A DNA stretch of 64,000 nucleotides from Homarus americanus (taxonomy: Eukaryota > Arthropoda > Malacostraca > Decapoda > Nephropidae), in NCBI RefSeq assembly GCF_018991925.1, contig NW_024735312.1, forward strand, positions 85,001-149,000, written 5' to 3'. A model generated the notes under the pieces. That model saw only the letters and a program-made list of their open reading frames with translations. It was not told where the DNA came from and ran no database searches. How positions within the stretch are numbered: the first letter of the stretch is position 1; every line of letters begins with the position of its first letter. This document shows, in pieces, positions 1 through 10,621 of this stretch. Position numbers and translations under genes: made by a program.

Positions 1-1620
1 ACTGCACACCCACCTCACCCATCACTGCACACCCACCTCACCCATCACTGCATCACCTCACCCATCACTGCACACCACCTCACCCATCACTGCACACCAC
101 CTCACCCATCACTGCACCACCTCACCCATCACTGCACCCACCTCATCCATCACTCACCCACCTCACCCATCACTGCACCCCCACCTCACCCATCACTGCA
201 CCCACCTCACCCATCACTGCACACCCACCTCACCCATCACTGCACCACCTCACCCATCACATCCACCGACCTCCCCCATCACTGCACCCACCTCCCCATC
301 ACTGTACACCCACCTCACCCATCAGTGCACACCCACCTCACCCATCATTGTACACCCACCTCACCCATCACTGCACCACCTCATCCATCACCCACCTCAC
401 CCATCACTGCACACCCCTCACCCATCACTGCACACCCACCTCACCCATCACTGCACACCCACCTCACCCATCACTGCACACACCTCACCCATCACTGTAC
501 CACCTCACCCATCACTGCACACCCACCTCACCCATCACTGTACACCCACCTCACCCATCACTGCACACCAGGTCACCATCCTGCACCACCTCACCCATCA
601 CTGCACCCACCTCCCATCACTGCACACCCACCTCACCCATCACTGCACAGCCACCCTCATCCCATCACTACACCCACCTCACCCATCCTTGCACCACCTC
701 ACCCATCACTGCACACACCTCACCCATCACTGCACACCCACCTCACCCATCACTGCACACCCACCTCACCCATCACTGCACACCCACCTCACCCATCACT
801 GTACACCCACCTCACCCATCGCACACCCACCTCACCCATCACTGTACCACCTCACCCATCCTGCACCACCTCATCCATCACTACACCCACCTCACCCATC
901 ACTGCACACCCACCTCACCCATCACTGTACACCCACCTCACCATCACTGCACACCCCACCTCACCATCACTGCCACCACTTCATCCATCACTACACCCAC
1001 CTCACCCATCACTGCACACCCACCTCACCCATCACTGCACACCCACCTCACCCATCACTGCACACCCACCTCACCCATCACTGTACACCCACCTCACCCA
1101 TCACTGCACACCCACCTCACCCATCACTGACACCCTCCATCCTGCACCCACCTCACCCATCACTGCACACCCACCTCACCCATCACTGCACACCCACCTC
1201 ACCCATCACTGTACACCCACCTCACCCATCACTGCACACCCACCTCCCCATCACTGTACACCCACCTCACCCATCACTGCACACCACCTCCTCATCACTG
1301 TACACCCACCTCCCCCATCACTGCACACCCCTTCATCCATCACTACACCCACCTCACCCATCACTGTACACCCACTCCCCATCACTGTACACCCACCTCA
1401 CCCATCACTGTACACCCCACCCCTCCACCCATCCTGCACACCCACCTCACCCATCACTGCACACCCACCTCACCCATCACTGCACACCCACCTCACCCAT
1501 CACTGCACACCCACCTCACCATCACTGTACACCACCTCACCCATCACTGCACACCACCTCACCCATCACTGCACACCCACCTCATCCATCACTGTACACC
1601 CACCTCACCCATCACTACAC
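1..1620. repeat. 23-bp minisatellite, C-rich on + strand
   Basis: Tandem array whose unit reads ACACCCACCTCACCCATC followed by ACTGC. It is already under way at the first base, so the true left edge is outside the window. Two unit versions alternate irregularly, with TGCACA or TGTACA at the junction. Many units carry 1-5 base deletions or are shortened. Three + strand frames stay open across the array because the unit contains few stop codons; this is not evidence of coding. Confidence 0.97.
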
Positions 1621-1639
1621 CCACACCAGCGAATTTTTA

Positions 1640-1860
1640 GAAGGTTGCAGTTCTGATGGAATGGGTGGGTGTGGGAATTGTAGTGGAGGAATGGTGAAGT
1701 GGGTAGTGGTGACTGATGGATGGTGGTGAAGTGGATGGTGTTGGAGTGGGTGGTGGTGAGTGTGTGTGATCGGAAGTGGGTGGTGATGGTGTGAGTGGTT
1801 GTGACGGAGAGTTGGGTTAATGGTGGAGTGAATGGTTGTGGAGGGGGGATGGTGGAGTGG
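1640..1860. repeat. Degenerate G/T-rich repeat
   Basis: Imperfect GTGG/GGTGATGG repeats, G-rich on the + strand, begin directly after the C-rich array ends. The words GGTGATGGTG and GAGTGG resemble the reverse complement of the preceding 23-bp unit, so it may be an old inverted relative of that array. Strand composition flips sharply near 1640. Confidence 0.75.
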
Positions 1861-1897
1861 GGTAACTGGAGGCAGCCAAGTTGATCCCGACACGGAC

Positions 1898-1994
1898 CCG
1901 CTGAACCCTACCCCTCCCCTATCCCCCTCTCCCCCCTCCCCAATCCCCCCTCTCCCCCTCCCTCCCCTCTCCCCCCTCCCTCCCTCTTCCCCAG
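1898..1994. repeat. C/T-rich polypyrimidine tract
   Basis: About 95 bases made almost only of C and T, with CCCCTCC and CCCTCTCCCC words. A homopyrimidine run of this kind can form triplex or quadruplex structures. No gene is seen in 1861-2193 around it. Confidence 0.9.
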
Positions 1995-2193
1995 TTGCTT
2001 TCATTTATGGTGGGCGTCGGGGCACCTCACCACAAGCAACGTCTGTGAGCACTCGGCAGCCACTCCAAAACACACACTCCTCTCCATCACACGCGACGTC
2101 TTTTTATATACTTCACTCTTCGAAAACCTTTTGAGTAAATATTAAAAATTATAAAATTGTTGAAAGATTATTGTTTTATGGTAATGATGCAAG

Positions 2194-2194
2194 A

Positions 2195-2229
<35 letters not shown>

Positions 2230-2230
2230 A
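2194..2230. repeat. (AGT)n microsatellite
   Basis: About twelve AGT trinucleotides in perfect tandem. Confidence 0.95.
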
Positions 2231-2349
2231 TCAGTAGCTTCACCGTTACCTCTATGTATATGCATTGTAAGATTTGGGTAGTTACACAGGGCAGAAGCCC
2301 TCGCCTGTAACATCCCTCCACCCACACAAACATTTATTACCCCTTCACC

Positions 2350-2353
<4 letters not shown>

Positions 2354-2409
<56 letters not shown>
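2354..2409. repeat. (CA)28 microsatellite
   Basis: Uninterrupted CA dinucleotides. The flanks at 2231-2353 and 2410-2616 show no recognisable feature. Confidence 0.97.
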
Positions 2410-2412
<3 letters not shown>

Positions 2413-2616
2413 TGAGTCACGTAACAATTAGGGTATGCGGTTTTTACCGGTTTTGGTGGACGCCAAAAGTCCTCGGTTGTGGTTAATGTGTGCAGGAGGG
2501 GGTGAGTCCTCACAGCTATGGCTGCTGTGCGAAAGTTGTCAGCTGAACCTCTGTAACTGATTTCCCACATTTGTCACCAGTTTGAGCAACGAAGTATTCT
2601 GCAAGTCCCCGGCTGT

Positions 2617-2862
2617 ATGTGGAGAAAACTAAATCCAACATCTATCTCATTGTTGCCGAATAACTGTCTCTCGATATTAGTCTTCGATATTTTTGTGAGG
2701 ATGAATTCCAATCGGAAGATCCTAATTTGGGGACAGAACATGAATATGTTAATGTCGGCAGCGTTGTTTTGTGTACAGTACGGTCTACGTCATCGTGGGG
2801 TTTCAGCTGCAGCACCACAAGGAAATATTCTGGGCCCACCGTCTTGCAACAATCGCCGCTGA
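2617..2862 (+). pseudogene. Possible LINE reverse-transcriptase remnant in an 81-codon ORF
   Basis: An ATG-started ORF whose C-terminal part reads VSAAAPQGNILGP. Non-LTR retrotransposon reverse transcriptases carry a conserved segment of the form S-A-S/G-V-P-Q-G-S-I/V-L-G-P, and 9 of 13 positions agree by eye. The residues expected next (hydrophobic, then W-N) are replaced by PSCNN, and a stop follows two codons later. No YADD/FADD catalytic motif follows in any frame I checked. If real, this is a short, inactivated fragment of an old element. A chance match in a short ORF remains possible. The upstream 60 codons are not recognisable. Confidence 0.35.
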
Positions 2863-2879
2863 CGGGCTACTGATTTGAG

Positions 2880-3130
2880 CGACAGTCGATGTGGTGTGGA
2901 GAACCGCCTGCCGTTGATAGCTCTCCTGCCGGGTGGGCACGCTGATCCTCTGGTGGCAGCGCAGGTACGTGGAATACCAGGTGGATGGGGAGGTATGGGG
3001 GGAGAGGGGCGGGGCGCGCTATTGGTGGAGGTGGTGGAGATGTGGTGGTGGTGTGGTGGTTGCGCGCTTGCTGCCCCGGCCACACCACCACCACTGCAGC
3101 GAGGCACTAGTTGAACGAGTGCGCGGATCT
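2880..3130 (+). promoter_or_regulatory. CpG-rich, promoter-like block with GC box
   Basis: GC-rich, CpG-containing stretch with a GC box (GGGGCGGGGC, 3006-3015) followed by ATTGG (3021-3025, an inverted CCAAT box). Downstream is a run of GGT/GTGG repeats up to about 3060. CAG|GTACGT at 2962-2970 is a strong donor-like site, so a non-coding 5' exon could end there. The block lies about 350 bases upstream of the first-exon candidate at 3367. No TATA box is visible. GC box plus inverted CCAAT is a common animal promoter arrangement; the assignment is inferred. Confidence 0.4.
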
Positions 3131-3366
3131 AGTTCACTGGCTTCACTTTGTTTCTCGTGGCGTTGAGGTGTACACTAACGGAGTGGGAGCTCCCCGTCAC
3201 GTGTTGTAGTGTGCCAAGGTGCCCCGGCCTAGAAGCTCTGTGTTGGGGTGCCTCAAGGTCTCGCTCTATGACCTGGAGTGTGTTCCGTGGAGGCAGCAGT
3301 GTCCAGGTGTGCAAAGGTGCCTCCACACTTATCTAGGTGTCTTCAGCGTGCCCCCAAGTGTCCAAG

Positions 3367-3423
3367 ATGCTGTCGGAGCAGGTGTGGGAGCCGCTTCCCT
3401 ACCAACCCTGCGATCTGCCTCAG
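3367..3423 (+). CDS. Candidate first coding exon (19 codons, phase 0)
   Basis: The frame from ATG encodes MLSEQVWEPLPYQPCDLPQ and ends at CAG|GTAACT, a good splice donor. The start context has A at -3. Codon use is varied rather than repeat-like, and the encoded peptide is rich in W, P, Y and E, unlike the translations of nearby repeats. It sits about 240-500 bases downstream of the CpG-rich block with the GC box, so 3120-3366 could be its 5' UTR. I do not recognise the protein. Candidate acceptors lie downstream at 4338, 4821 and 5598; those at 4338 and 4821 keep a long frame open in phase 0. A chance ATG-to-donor frame of 57 bases is quite possible. Confidence 0.35.
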
Positions 3424-4199
3424 GTAACTCCCCACAGTACTCGCCAGGGGAGCTGCGCCCCCCGCACTAATACCACTAACATCTTCTAACACACAATCAG
3501 TACCGCTATTATACTGCTGCACTAACTGGGGACGTGATCAGTCCAGCTATGTGTAAAGTTAAGAGTGTTTTCAGTGTTTAAACTACCGTTAATGAATCCC
3601 TTTTACTTGTCTCATATAACGTAGGTTGCTAGCTGCAACAAAGGATCTGCTTAACAAAACAATCAATGTAATTGTGTATTTTCGTAAAATATTTCACCAA
3701 TAATGTATGGCTTTATTATGTAAATATTTTTGCTGGTAACTTCGCCTGGATTCTAATGTATGTGTTTGTGAGGGAGAGAGGAGTGATGTTTGTGAGTGCC
3801 ATCAAGGTATGGTGAAGTAGTAGAAGGCAGGTAGAAGAGCGCCACCAGAGAGGCCGGGAAGGACGTGTAAGGTGCAGGAGAACACCCGGGCTAGTCTACA
3901 CCAGACACGAGAAAACCAGGAAGGCGGCCACCACCACCTCGCCGTTTCTCCAGAGGCGCGGTGGTGGCAGGTTGTTGACCTCTCAGGACTCCTTACCTGC
4001 CGCCCCTGCCGCCCACCGCCCTGCCGCCCACCACCCTTCACACCTGTCACTCCCCCACCTCAGGCCAGGATCTCATCAAGGTGTCCAAACTTCATTAAAC
4101 TGATACAAGGTAAAGTTCGATTTTGCACCATCCACAAGCTAACTCTTCAATCAACAATTCTCTAGTCACTTGAATACGGTTTTTCTAAAGTCGTTTATA
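3424..4199. other. Stretch without a recognisable gene
   Basis: Mostly unique sequence, AT-rich at 3600-3730 and C-rich at 3990-4060, where CTGCCGCCCA-type words repeat. Splice-like signals occur without a convincing exon: an acceptor CCCCCACCTCAG ending at 4063 and a donor AAG|GTAAAG at 4109. The 46 bases between them are open in one frame. Confidence 0.6.
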
Positions 4200-4518
4200 A
4201 TGACAGACATTGAAGTTTCCACTATGTGCAATCTTTGTTTCGCCTCAAGTGGGCAGGTAACGGCAGGCTGCACCACGTATCGTGTATACCATCTGCCTTC
4301 AATATCCTCACCAGTTCACCATGTATTATTTTTTTCAGGAGGGCTATCATAGAAAAACATGGCGGTGTTTGTTGTCCATCCCCGTGTGTCGCCGTGATCA
4401 CTGCCACAATATCATACTGGAGTCAATCGTCTCCCTGTGTCACTGTCCCATTATGCAACACAATCCCCCCCCCCCCCTACCCATGCACTCACAATCTTCA
4501 CCATCATCGAACACTTGA
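4200..4518 (+). CDS. Candidate two-exon small gene, about 78 aa, Cys-rich
   Basis: Exon 1 (4200-4256) begins with ATG in a good context (A at -3), encodes MTDIEVSTMCNLCFASSGQ and ends at CAG|GTAACG. An 82-bp intron (4257-4338) ends in a strong acceptor, a T-run followed by CAG. Exon 2 (4339-4518) continues in phase 0 for 59 codons to TGA. It starts EGYHRKTWRCLLSIPVC and carries C..C pairs (CRRDHC, CHC) and a PPPPLP run, which comes from the C-run at 4465-4479. The protein has about eight cysteines, no obvious signal peptide and no family I recognise. Donor, acceptor and phase all agree, which is supportive, but a small model like this arises by chance at an appreciable rate. Exon 2 could equally be spliced from the 3367-3423 exon, which is also phase 0. 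Confidence 0.3.
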
Positions 4519-5115
4519 CAGCCTGTAAGAGTTCTCAGTCACAATGAGTTTTTTTTCCATTAAATTCGAACAGCCACCATGTCACTTCATGTAGTTTAGT
4601 ATATCCACCATCAATTTGTGGAACTTATGGTGAGGATTCTAAAGTTCCTTTATTAATCTCTATTTGCCGCCTTGCAATGCCTAATCCTGAGTCTTGCCAC
4701 CTTCACTCTATCCTACGACCTATGGGAAACTGATTCTCCCACCCTCCGTTCACTCTCACAGCCTGAGTTTGGACTGTCTCTCTTCAATTTGATCCAACCC
4801 TTTCGTGTATTTTTCTCACAGGACCATTTCCTTGCATTTCCAAACGTCATTCTTCCGTTGTCTAGCCATTTATCTTGTCTGGCGTCTCCTCCCTCTTCCG
4901 CTGGTGGACGATCTACTCTCCAGGCTCGACCACCATTCCACTCCACCTTCTGCCCCTCCTCCACCCCTCACGCATCTTGGCCATGTCGCCCTCCTCCTCC
5001 TCCTGTCCTCTTTTATTGCCACATTCTGCCACCCCTTCCAAAGAGAGAGTTATGCCGCCACTCAGTCACTGGTCCAAGTAATTTTAGTCACACATACTGT
5101 CCTGGGTACTAATAG
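4519..5115 (+). other. Pyrimidine-rich stretch with an open frame and strong acceptor
   Basis: The strand is C/T-rich over 4670-5090. A strong acceptor (TTTTTCTCACAG, ending 4821) is followed in phase 0 by an open frame of about 97 codons to TAA at 5110-5112. It begins DHFLAFPNVILPLSS and includes a run of five prolines from CCT repeats. The frame is also open upstream from 4672, but without an ATG. It could be a terminal exon or only a by-product of pyrimidine-rich DNA, which has few stop codons on this strand. The complementary strand is likewise open but lacks an early ATG. Confidence 0.25.
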
Positions 5116-5598
5116 TTGTCGTTTCTGATATTTCTCGGTTGTTTTGTTTTATTTCTATCAAATTTATACTGGCAACTGTGTCCCGGAATGCTGCTAGTGA
5201 TGCTGTGTTTTCCCATCTAATTTTTTCTGTTCGAATTGTTTTGTTTTGCTTTTTACGACAGCTGGCATATTAGGTATTGCATATTCCATTCTCACGGAAT
5301 CTGTACTTTCAGGTTGATGTATTTTGCAGCCACTGTAAATGCCAAGTATTAACACCCGTCTGATCTATTTGCTCCTGCGACAAACTGGCATTTGCGCCCC
5401 TCATGTAGAGGTGTGGTAAAGACTCAGCGACACATTACACTTTTTATATATACTGCAATTGCATGTTTTTATCACGAAGGGGGAGGAAAGTTCCTCACTG
5501 TGTTAAATATGAATTTCTCATTATTATCTGTAAACCAGATAGGAAAAGAACCATTCTTCAGTATATATATTGCTTATTAACTCTGTTTTTCCCTCCAG
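5116..5598. other. No gene seen
   Basis: AT-rich unique DNA with no repeat or coding signal. It ends in a strong acceptor-like site, CTGTTTTTCCCTCCAG at 5583-5598. Confidence 0.6.
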
Positions 5599-5720
5599 TG
5601 GGGTTATGTTGGTGGTGGTCCAGATGGCAGCTGTTCGGCGTTGGTGACCTCACGGCACTGTCCTTAAACATGATGACGGTCTTTGTGTTGGAAATCGTCA
5701 AGCGACGATTGGTCATGTAA
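5599..5720 (+). CDS. Candidate exon after a strong acceptor
   Basis: The sequence follows a clean polypyrimidine tract and AG. One frame stays open to TAA and contains the peptide LFGVGDLTALSLN, then MMTVFVLEIVKRRLVM. In phase 0 relative to the 3367-3423 donor the frame starts WGYVGGGPDGSC and stops after 22 codons. The phase is undecided and no protein family is recognised, so this is a weak candidate. The next bases, 5721-5905, are open in another frame and could be a continuation. Confidence 0.2.
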
Positions 5721-7694
5721 CCAGCCAGCTTACATCGCAGCAGTCAGATACTCGTCACCCCCGCGTCTCTCAATCCTCACACCTTCAGCCGTTGAGTTAA
5801 CGGTTCTCGACACCTGTAGCCGTTCTCCGGTTATGAACATCGCCGGACACTTTAAGTCAAAGGTGTCAATCACACCCTCGTCAGATGTGTCGTCGAGGAT
5901 ATGACCTCACCTGTAACAGTAGCGAGGTCGGCCCCATCTGCAGCATTGTAGTAGGGAGAGTGGCATTTTCTGCGTCGTGTTGCAGTGTATGAGTAGCATC
6001 CTGTTTTAGGAGTATCCTGCTTTAACACAGGTTGTGCCATGGTCAGCTTAAAATACCAGCGAGGTGACCCATAGTGGTGGATTCCTAAGTATTACTGTCA
6101 AGACCAGACACATTGTATTGGTCTCGACTCCTCCCATCATTGAACATTTACAATACAATTGTTTTGCGGTTTAGTAAGTGTTTACCGTGGAAGGACCACA
6201 CACTCACATTAGATAAGTTCCTCTCGACCCATCGTGAAATATATCTTAAGTAGATGTTTTGTAGTTTCCGGCATATGCTGCTCAGTTTTACCCGCCCTAG
6301 GTATTACTGCTTGCCAATTTCATGCTTCATCACATGCACTTGTCCTTATCTTTTCAAATTAACCTCATGGTGAGCTGTATCTGTGATCTAAAACGCTCTC
6401 TCGCTCACACTTGTGGATGATACCGGATGTGTGGAGGGTGCTGAATGTTGCAAAGTATAAGCAGTTATTATCAGATACATTAGAGTGTAGGGTCTTATTG
6501 TAAGGTAGATTACTGGAGGATTTACCTAAGGATGGTGTTTGTAGTTAAGATATTAGAGAGACGAGAGAAGATACAGCAAACAATAGTAGGATAGTGGAGA
6601 CTTTATGAAGGTGTTGGAGAAGCTTCATAAGTAGGTTGGCGAGAAAGTTGGGGGCTGTGAGAGTTGGACGACCATCGCACAAATGTTAAAGTAGCACGAG
6701 AGGTTCACACACACACTGCTTCACCATCTCATATTGTTAGTCACAACGTCTTACACAGCTAGGGATGGTCTACAAGATGTTTAACACCCATTACCACATA
6801 CAAGTTCATATACAAGATGCCTGGTATAACTAATCAACATGGCCATTACAGTCGCTGAAGACTGTATCGCCGCAGGTAGAAATACTGTAGTACATTACAC
6901 TAGCATTGAGCTAAATGTTCAACTTTTATTTTATAAGCAAAGCAAAGGAATAATTTAAATAAAGAACTGTTTAGCGATTAGGTTCGCCCATGCCAAGTTG
7001 AGTTATAATATAAATAAAATTAAAAAGATTTATAAATTAGAATTGTAGAAATAATTTATAAAAGCGGATTTAATAATTAAATGGAAAATATATAAATAGA
7101 CACCAACATTAAATTCCTTGACAAAAATGGTGAGGAAATTTGTCGGCGAAAATAAGCTGATATTCAATAACTAATGACCCACAAAACTTAAGCAAGTTAA
7201 AAGCTAAGAATTGTTCAGGGGAGGAAAAAAATCTTAGTTTTTAGTGTAAGTGCGGACGTTAACATTTAATTTAGCTACAGTGAACAGCAAAGTATATAGT
7301 ATAGAGGTTATCGAAGAGAGCAGCACTGCCAACTTAATCCTATTATAGCAGATAGTTTCTACTGGCTGTTGTCAGACAAGAGCAATTGGGCAAAATGTTC
7401 TGGTGACCCACTAAAAACAAGGAATTGTTATATGTTCGCTGTAAGAGCTAACTATCGGTTATAAAAGCTAAACACCAGCAGTAAATCGCATAAATACTGT
7501 ACGATGTAAAACTAAACTTTCTGCTATAAATCTCTGCAGTAGATGGTTCATGTCAGCCGCTTAATGTCAAGACTTTTACTGCACAACATCCCTTAAAAAC
7601 TACCATACAACCTGCTGCAGATGCCTGATTCTGGTGCGTCTATTGAATCACAGGTAATTTACTTATTGCTAGTGAGAAACAGTAGATATCTCAA
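5721..7694. other. Long unique stretch, no gene recognised
   Basis: No tandem array or convincing exon. 6900-7180 is strongly AT-rich, with many AATAA/TTATAA words. Weak donor-like sites occur at 6502 and 7652. It is consistent with intron or intergenic DNA. Confidence 0.6.
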
Positions 7695-7732
7695 GGGGGG
7701 GGGGGGTAGTTGAGGTCTCTCATTGTTCTGAC

Positions 7733-7806
<74 letters not shown>
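7695..7806. repeat. G12 run and (TAG)n microsatellite
   Basis: Twelve G at 7695-7706, then after a short spacer TAG/TGG trinucleotides from about 7730 to 7806, the second half perfect. They lie against the left edge of the 38-bp minisatellite, and both contain TAGTAG words. Confidence 0.93.
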
Positions 7807-7807
<1 letters not shown>

Positions 7808-7883
7808 ACGGGTTTGTGTTGTAGCTTCTGTAGAGGCAGTTGTAGTAACGGAAAGTGCTATGGCGTCCGTAGAGGGACATTAT

Positions 7884-8740
7884 CGTTGTCTTAAGTCCAA
7901 TAGCTAGTGTAGAAGTAGTCTAGTTACCAAAGTCCCGTGGCTAGTATAGAAGTAGTTCTAGTTGTGGAAGTCTAATGGCTAGTGTAGGAGTAGTCCTAGT
8001 TGTCTAAGTCCAGTGGCTAGTGTAAGAGTAGTCCTAGTTGTCTAAGTCCAGTGGCTAGTGTAAGAGTAGTCCTAGTTGTCTAAGTCCAGCTAGTAGTCCT
8101 AGTGGCTAGTGTAAGAGTAGTCCTAGTTGTCTAAGTCCAGTGGCTAGTAGTCCTAGTGTCAAGTGGCTAGTGTAAGAGTAGTCCTGTTGTCTAAGTCCAG
8201 TGGCTAGTGTGAAAGTAGTCCTAGTTGTCTAAGTCCAGTGGCTAGTGTAAGAGTAGTCCTAGTTGTCTAAGTCCAGTGGCTAGTGTAGGAGTAGTCCTAG
8301 TTGTCTAAGTCCAGTGGCTAGTGTAAGAGTAGTCCTAGTTGTCTAAGTCTAATGGCTAGTGTGGAGTAGTCCTAGTTGTCTAAGTCCAGTGGCTAGTGTA
8401 AGAGTAGTCCTAGTTGTCTAAGTCTAATGGCTAGTGTAGGAGTAGTCCTAGTTGTCTAAGTCCAGTGGCTAGTGTAAGAGTAGTCCTAGTTGTCTAAGTC
8501 TAATGGCTAGTGTAGGAGTAGTCCTAGTTGTCTAAGTCCAGTGGCTAGTGTAAGAGTAGTCCTAGTTGTCTAAGTCTAATGGCTAGTGTAGGAGTAGTCC
8601 TAGTTGTCTAAGTCCAGTGGCTAGTGTAAGAGTAGTCCTAGTTGTCTAAGTCCAGTGGCTAGTGTAAGAGTAGTCCTAGTTGTCTAAGTCCAGTGGCCAG
8701 TGTAAGAGTAGTCCCAATTGTCTAAGTCTACTACTCATGA
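7884..8740. repeat. 38-bp minisatellite with dimeric order
   Basis: The unit is GTCCTAGTTGTCTAAGTCCA followed by GTGGCTAGTGTAAGAGTA. Two versions exist, one with CCAGTGGC...TAAGAG and one with CTAATGGC...TAGGAG. From about 8310 to 8620 they alternate strictly, giving a 76-bp higher-order unit. Copies at 8090-8170 contain partial duplications. Confidence 0.96.
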
Positions 8741-9180
8741 AATTCCTATTATCTAAGTCCGATGACTGCTACACATGACTCCGTATTGTCTAAATCCACG
8801 AACGGTTGCAGAATTAGTCCGTATTGTCAAAGTCCGATGGGTACTACAGCAGTCCTAATGACTACAGTACTGTAGTCCCAATTTGAAGTCGGTGCTTTTA
8901 CAGAGCTCGTTTAATAAGTCCAGTCACCCCTGTAGTATTAGTAGTCGTCCTCTCCGTCGATAGTTGTCGTGTGTGCAGTTTCTTCTGAAGTTGTCCCCAA
9001 GCTTACAGTAGTTTTGTCCCGTGCACCACTAGTAGTCCTCAGTAGTGTAATCAGTTTCCTGCTGTAGAAGGAAGTCCCGTGATGGAGTCCATTGGGTAAT
9101 GTAGAAGTAGTCACCATGTCGAGGTCCAGCTTGTGGTGCTGTAGTTTCCGTACCAGTAGTCCAATAAGTGTGAGGGAGTG
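8741..9180. repeat. Decayed flank of the 38-bp array
   Basis: Words such as AGTAGTCC and TTGTCTAAGTCC recur with growing divergence away from the array, fading out by about 9180. This looks like old copies no longer homogenised. Confidence 0.65.
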
Positions 9181-9656
9181 TAGTGTTCGCCCTGGGTGTG
9201 GAGGTGTTCAGAATCAGTGAGGTTGCTGCCGGACTAGTGAGTCAAGGTGCAGGGGAAACTGAAAGAAAATGTATGTCAATAAATCATTGATCTTTGTTTG
9301 GAGTGGGTTTAATTTTTTGATCACTCCTGCTACTCAGGGTGCAGGAGAAACAAAATTATTGTTTCAATTGCGAGTTGTTATTATTTTGACCAGGCACGTG
9401 TTTGAGAAGTTTTTAGGTCACTTCCGTGTTTCTGTGGCATCAGTGTGTTAGCTAAGTAATCGTCATACAACATGTGTACTCACTGTTAAAGATTCCCTGT
9501 TGCGTGTCACATCTTCTTATACCGATATTCCCGTAATATGTTTCTCGTACATTATCTTGATATATAACACAGGGCGCCAGTGTGCACGGTTCTCACCATC
9601 AAATTAATAATAATTCACTAATTCACTCGCATATAGGATATACACACGTGTTTACC
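9181..9656. other. No gene seen
   Basis: Unique DNA with no strong signal. CACGTG E-boxes occur at about 9394 and 9646. Confidence 0.6.
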
Positions 9657-10199
9657 TCAACGACTTGCTATGTACCTCAAAACCAAGTCGACATTATCAC
9701 TGAAAAATATTAGATAACTTGTAGGTATTTGTACAGAAGTAGCCATTAGTGGCCGTACACCCTGAGTGTTTATCATACTGCAGGGGGGGGGTGACGCGCA
9801 CATGGAGGTGGTGGTGAGAAATATGTAAACAACGCGAAACTCGTGATGGGGAGTGAGAGACACAGACGCGGTGGCACCTTCAGGATAACTGAGTAAGCAC
9901 AAGGAGCGAGTGTGTGTTGTTCCTCCCCTTGGGAATCGGAAATCCCGCTTGTGTATGTTCCCCGGGCGGCCCAGCCGTTGAGGGACTCCCCAGCCCGGGG
10001 CCGCCAACACTCCGGCCTTCCCAAGGTCCTGTCGCACCAAAGTCCTGACGCCCACTTCTCCACACACTGTTACTGGGTTCTCGCGGGAAATTTGCTGGGC
10101 ACGTTTGCAGCAGGGGACTCCCCGCACTACATGCCAGGGCATTGACGTGTTTGGCGGGGGAGACTCAACTAGCCTTTCAAAATTTACGCCACACTTCAC
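9657..10199 (-). other. 180-codon open frame on the minus strand, coding doubtful
   Basis: One of the longest open frames in non-repetitive DNA in the window. It overlaps the CpG-rich kappaB block, and the + strand is also open over 9912-10145, so high GC content and low stop density explain much of it. The peptide shows no recognisable domain, signal peptide or membrane segment. Confidence 0.2.
9905..10150. promoter_or_regulatory. CpG-rich block with clustered kappaB-like sites
   Basis: Two exact matches to the Rel/NF-kappaB consensus GGGRNNYYCC, both GGGACTCCCC, lie at 9982-9991 and 10114-10123. A palindrome-like GGGAATCGGAAATCCC lies at 9931-9946. The block is rich in CpG and in CCCGGG-type palindromes. 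In arthropods Dorsal, Dif and Relish bind such sites, mainly for immune or dorsoventral genes. No adjacent gene can be identified, so the target is unknown. Confidence 0.4.
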
Positions 10200-10420
10200 A
10201 ACAAGAGGATTATTACGAATTTTAAAGTAAGACTTGGTAGGATTTACCTAAAATTTAGTTTGAAACCACAGGGACAACACACATGTTCCTTAGAACGTTA
10301 ACGCATAAAGTGTTTAGTATATAATTTAGTGTTGGTAAGTAGTAGGTATTACGAGGTACGGACCTGTTTAGGACGCGTGGAGCTTGGTACTGGCACTATA
10401 TACTGAGTAAGTAACACTTA
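10200..10420. other. No gene seen
   Basis: AT-rich unique DNA. It ends with ACTTAC at 10416-10421, which on the minus strand is a GTAAGT donor. Confidence 0.6.
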
Positions 10421-10421
10421 C

Positions 10422-10621
10422 CAGTTCAGATGAAGGCGTGTGTGTGGTGCCGCTGGTCCTGACCAACTAACACCAGTCCTGCCGGGGACGTGCGAATACG
10501 CTGCCGCATTCAGGGACGATGCGCGGAAATCCCAGCGGAGTCGATCCGGACATCCCGAGTTCCCGTGCAAGGCGACGGTCTGAGGGCGGGGCAGGGGGCC
10601 TGGCTGACCACCTGCCACCAT
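10422..10621 (-). CDS. Candidate minus-strand exon, 66 codons plus 2 bases
   Basis: The frame starts at ATG (10621-10619) with G at -3 and +4, begins MVAGGQPGPLPRPQTVALHG and stays open to a perfect donor, CTG|GTAAGT, at 10422/10421. The segment is GC- and CpG-rich and not tandemly repeated. The protein is unrecognised. A GGGATTTCCG kappaB-like word lies inside. It may be a first exon or simply part of a regulatory CpG block like the one 300 bases upstream. Confidence 0.2.

Noticed and set aside
325..1729. Long His/Pro/Thr-rich frames over the first array
   Set aside because: Three overlapping frames are open at once because the 23-bp unit is stop-poor; indels shift frame repeatedly.
4713..4964. 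83-codon minus-strand frame rich in K, E, R and G
   Set aside because: Begins at GTG directly after a stop. The charged composition is what purine-rich DNA gives, and its only ATG leaves about 45 codons.
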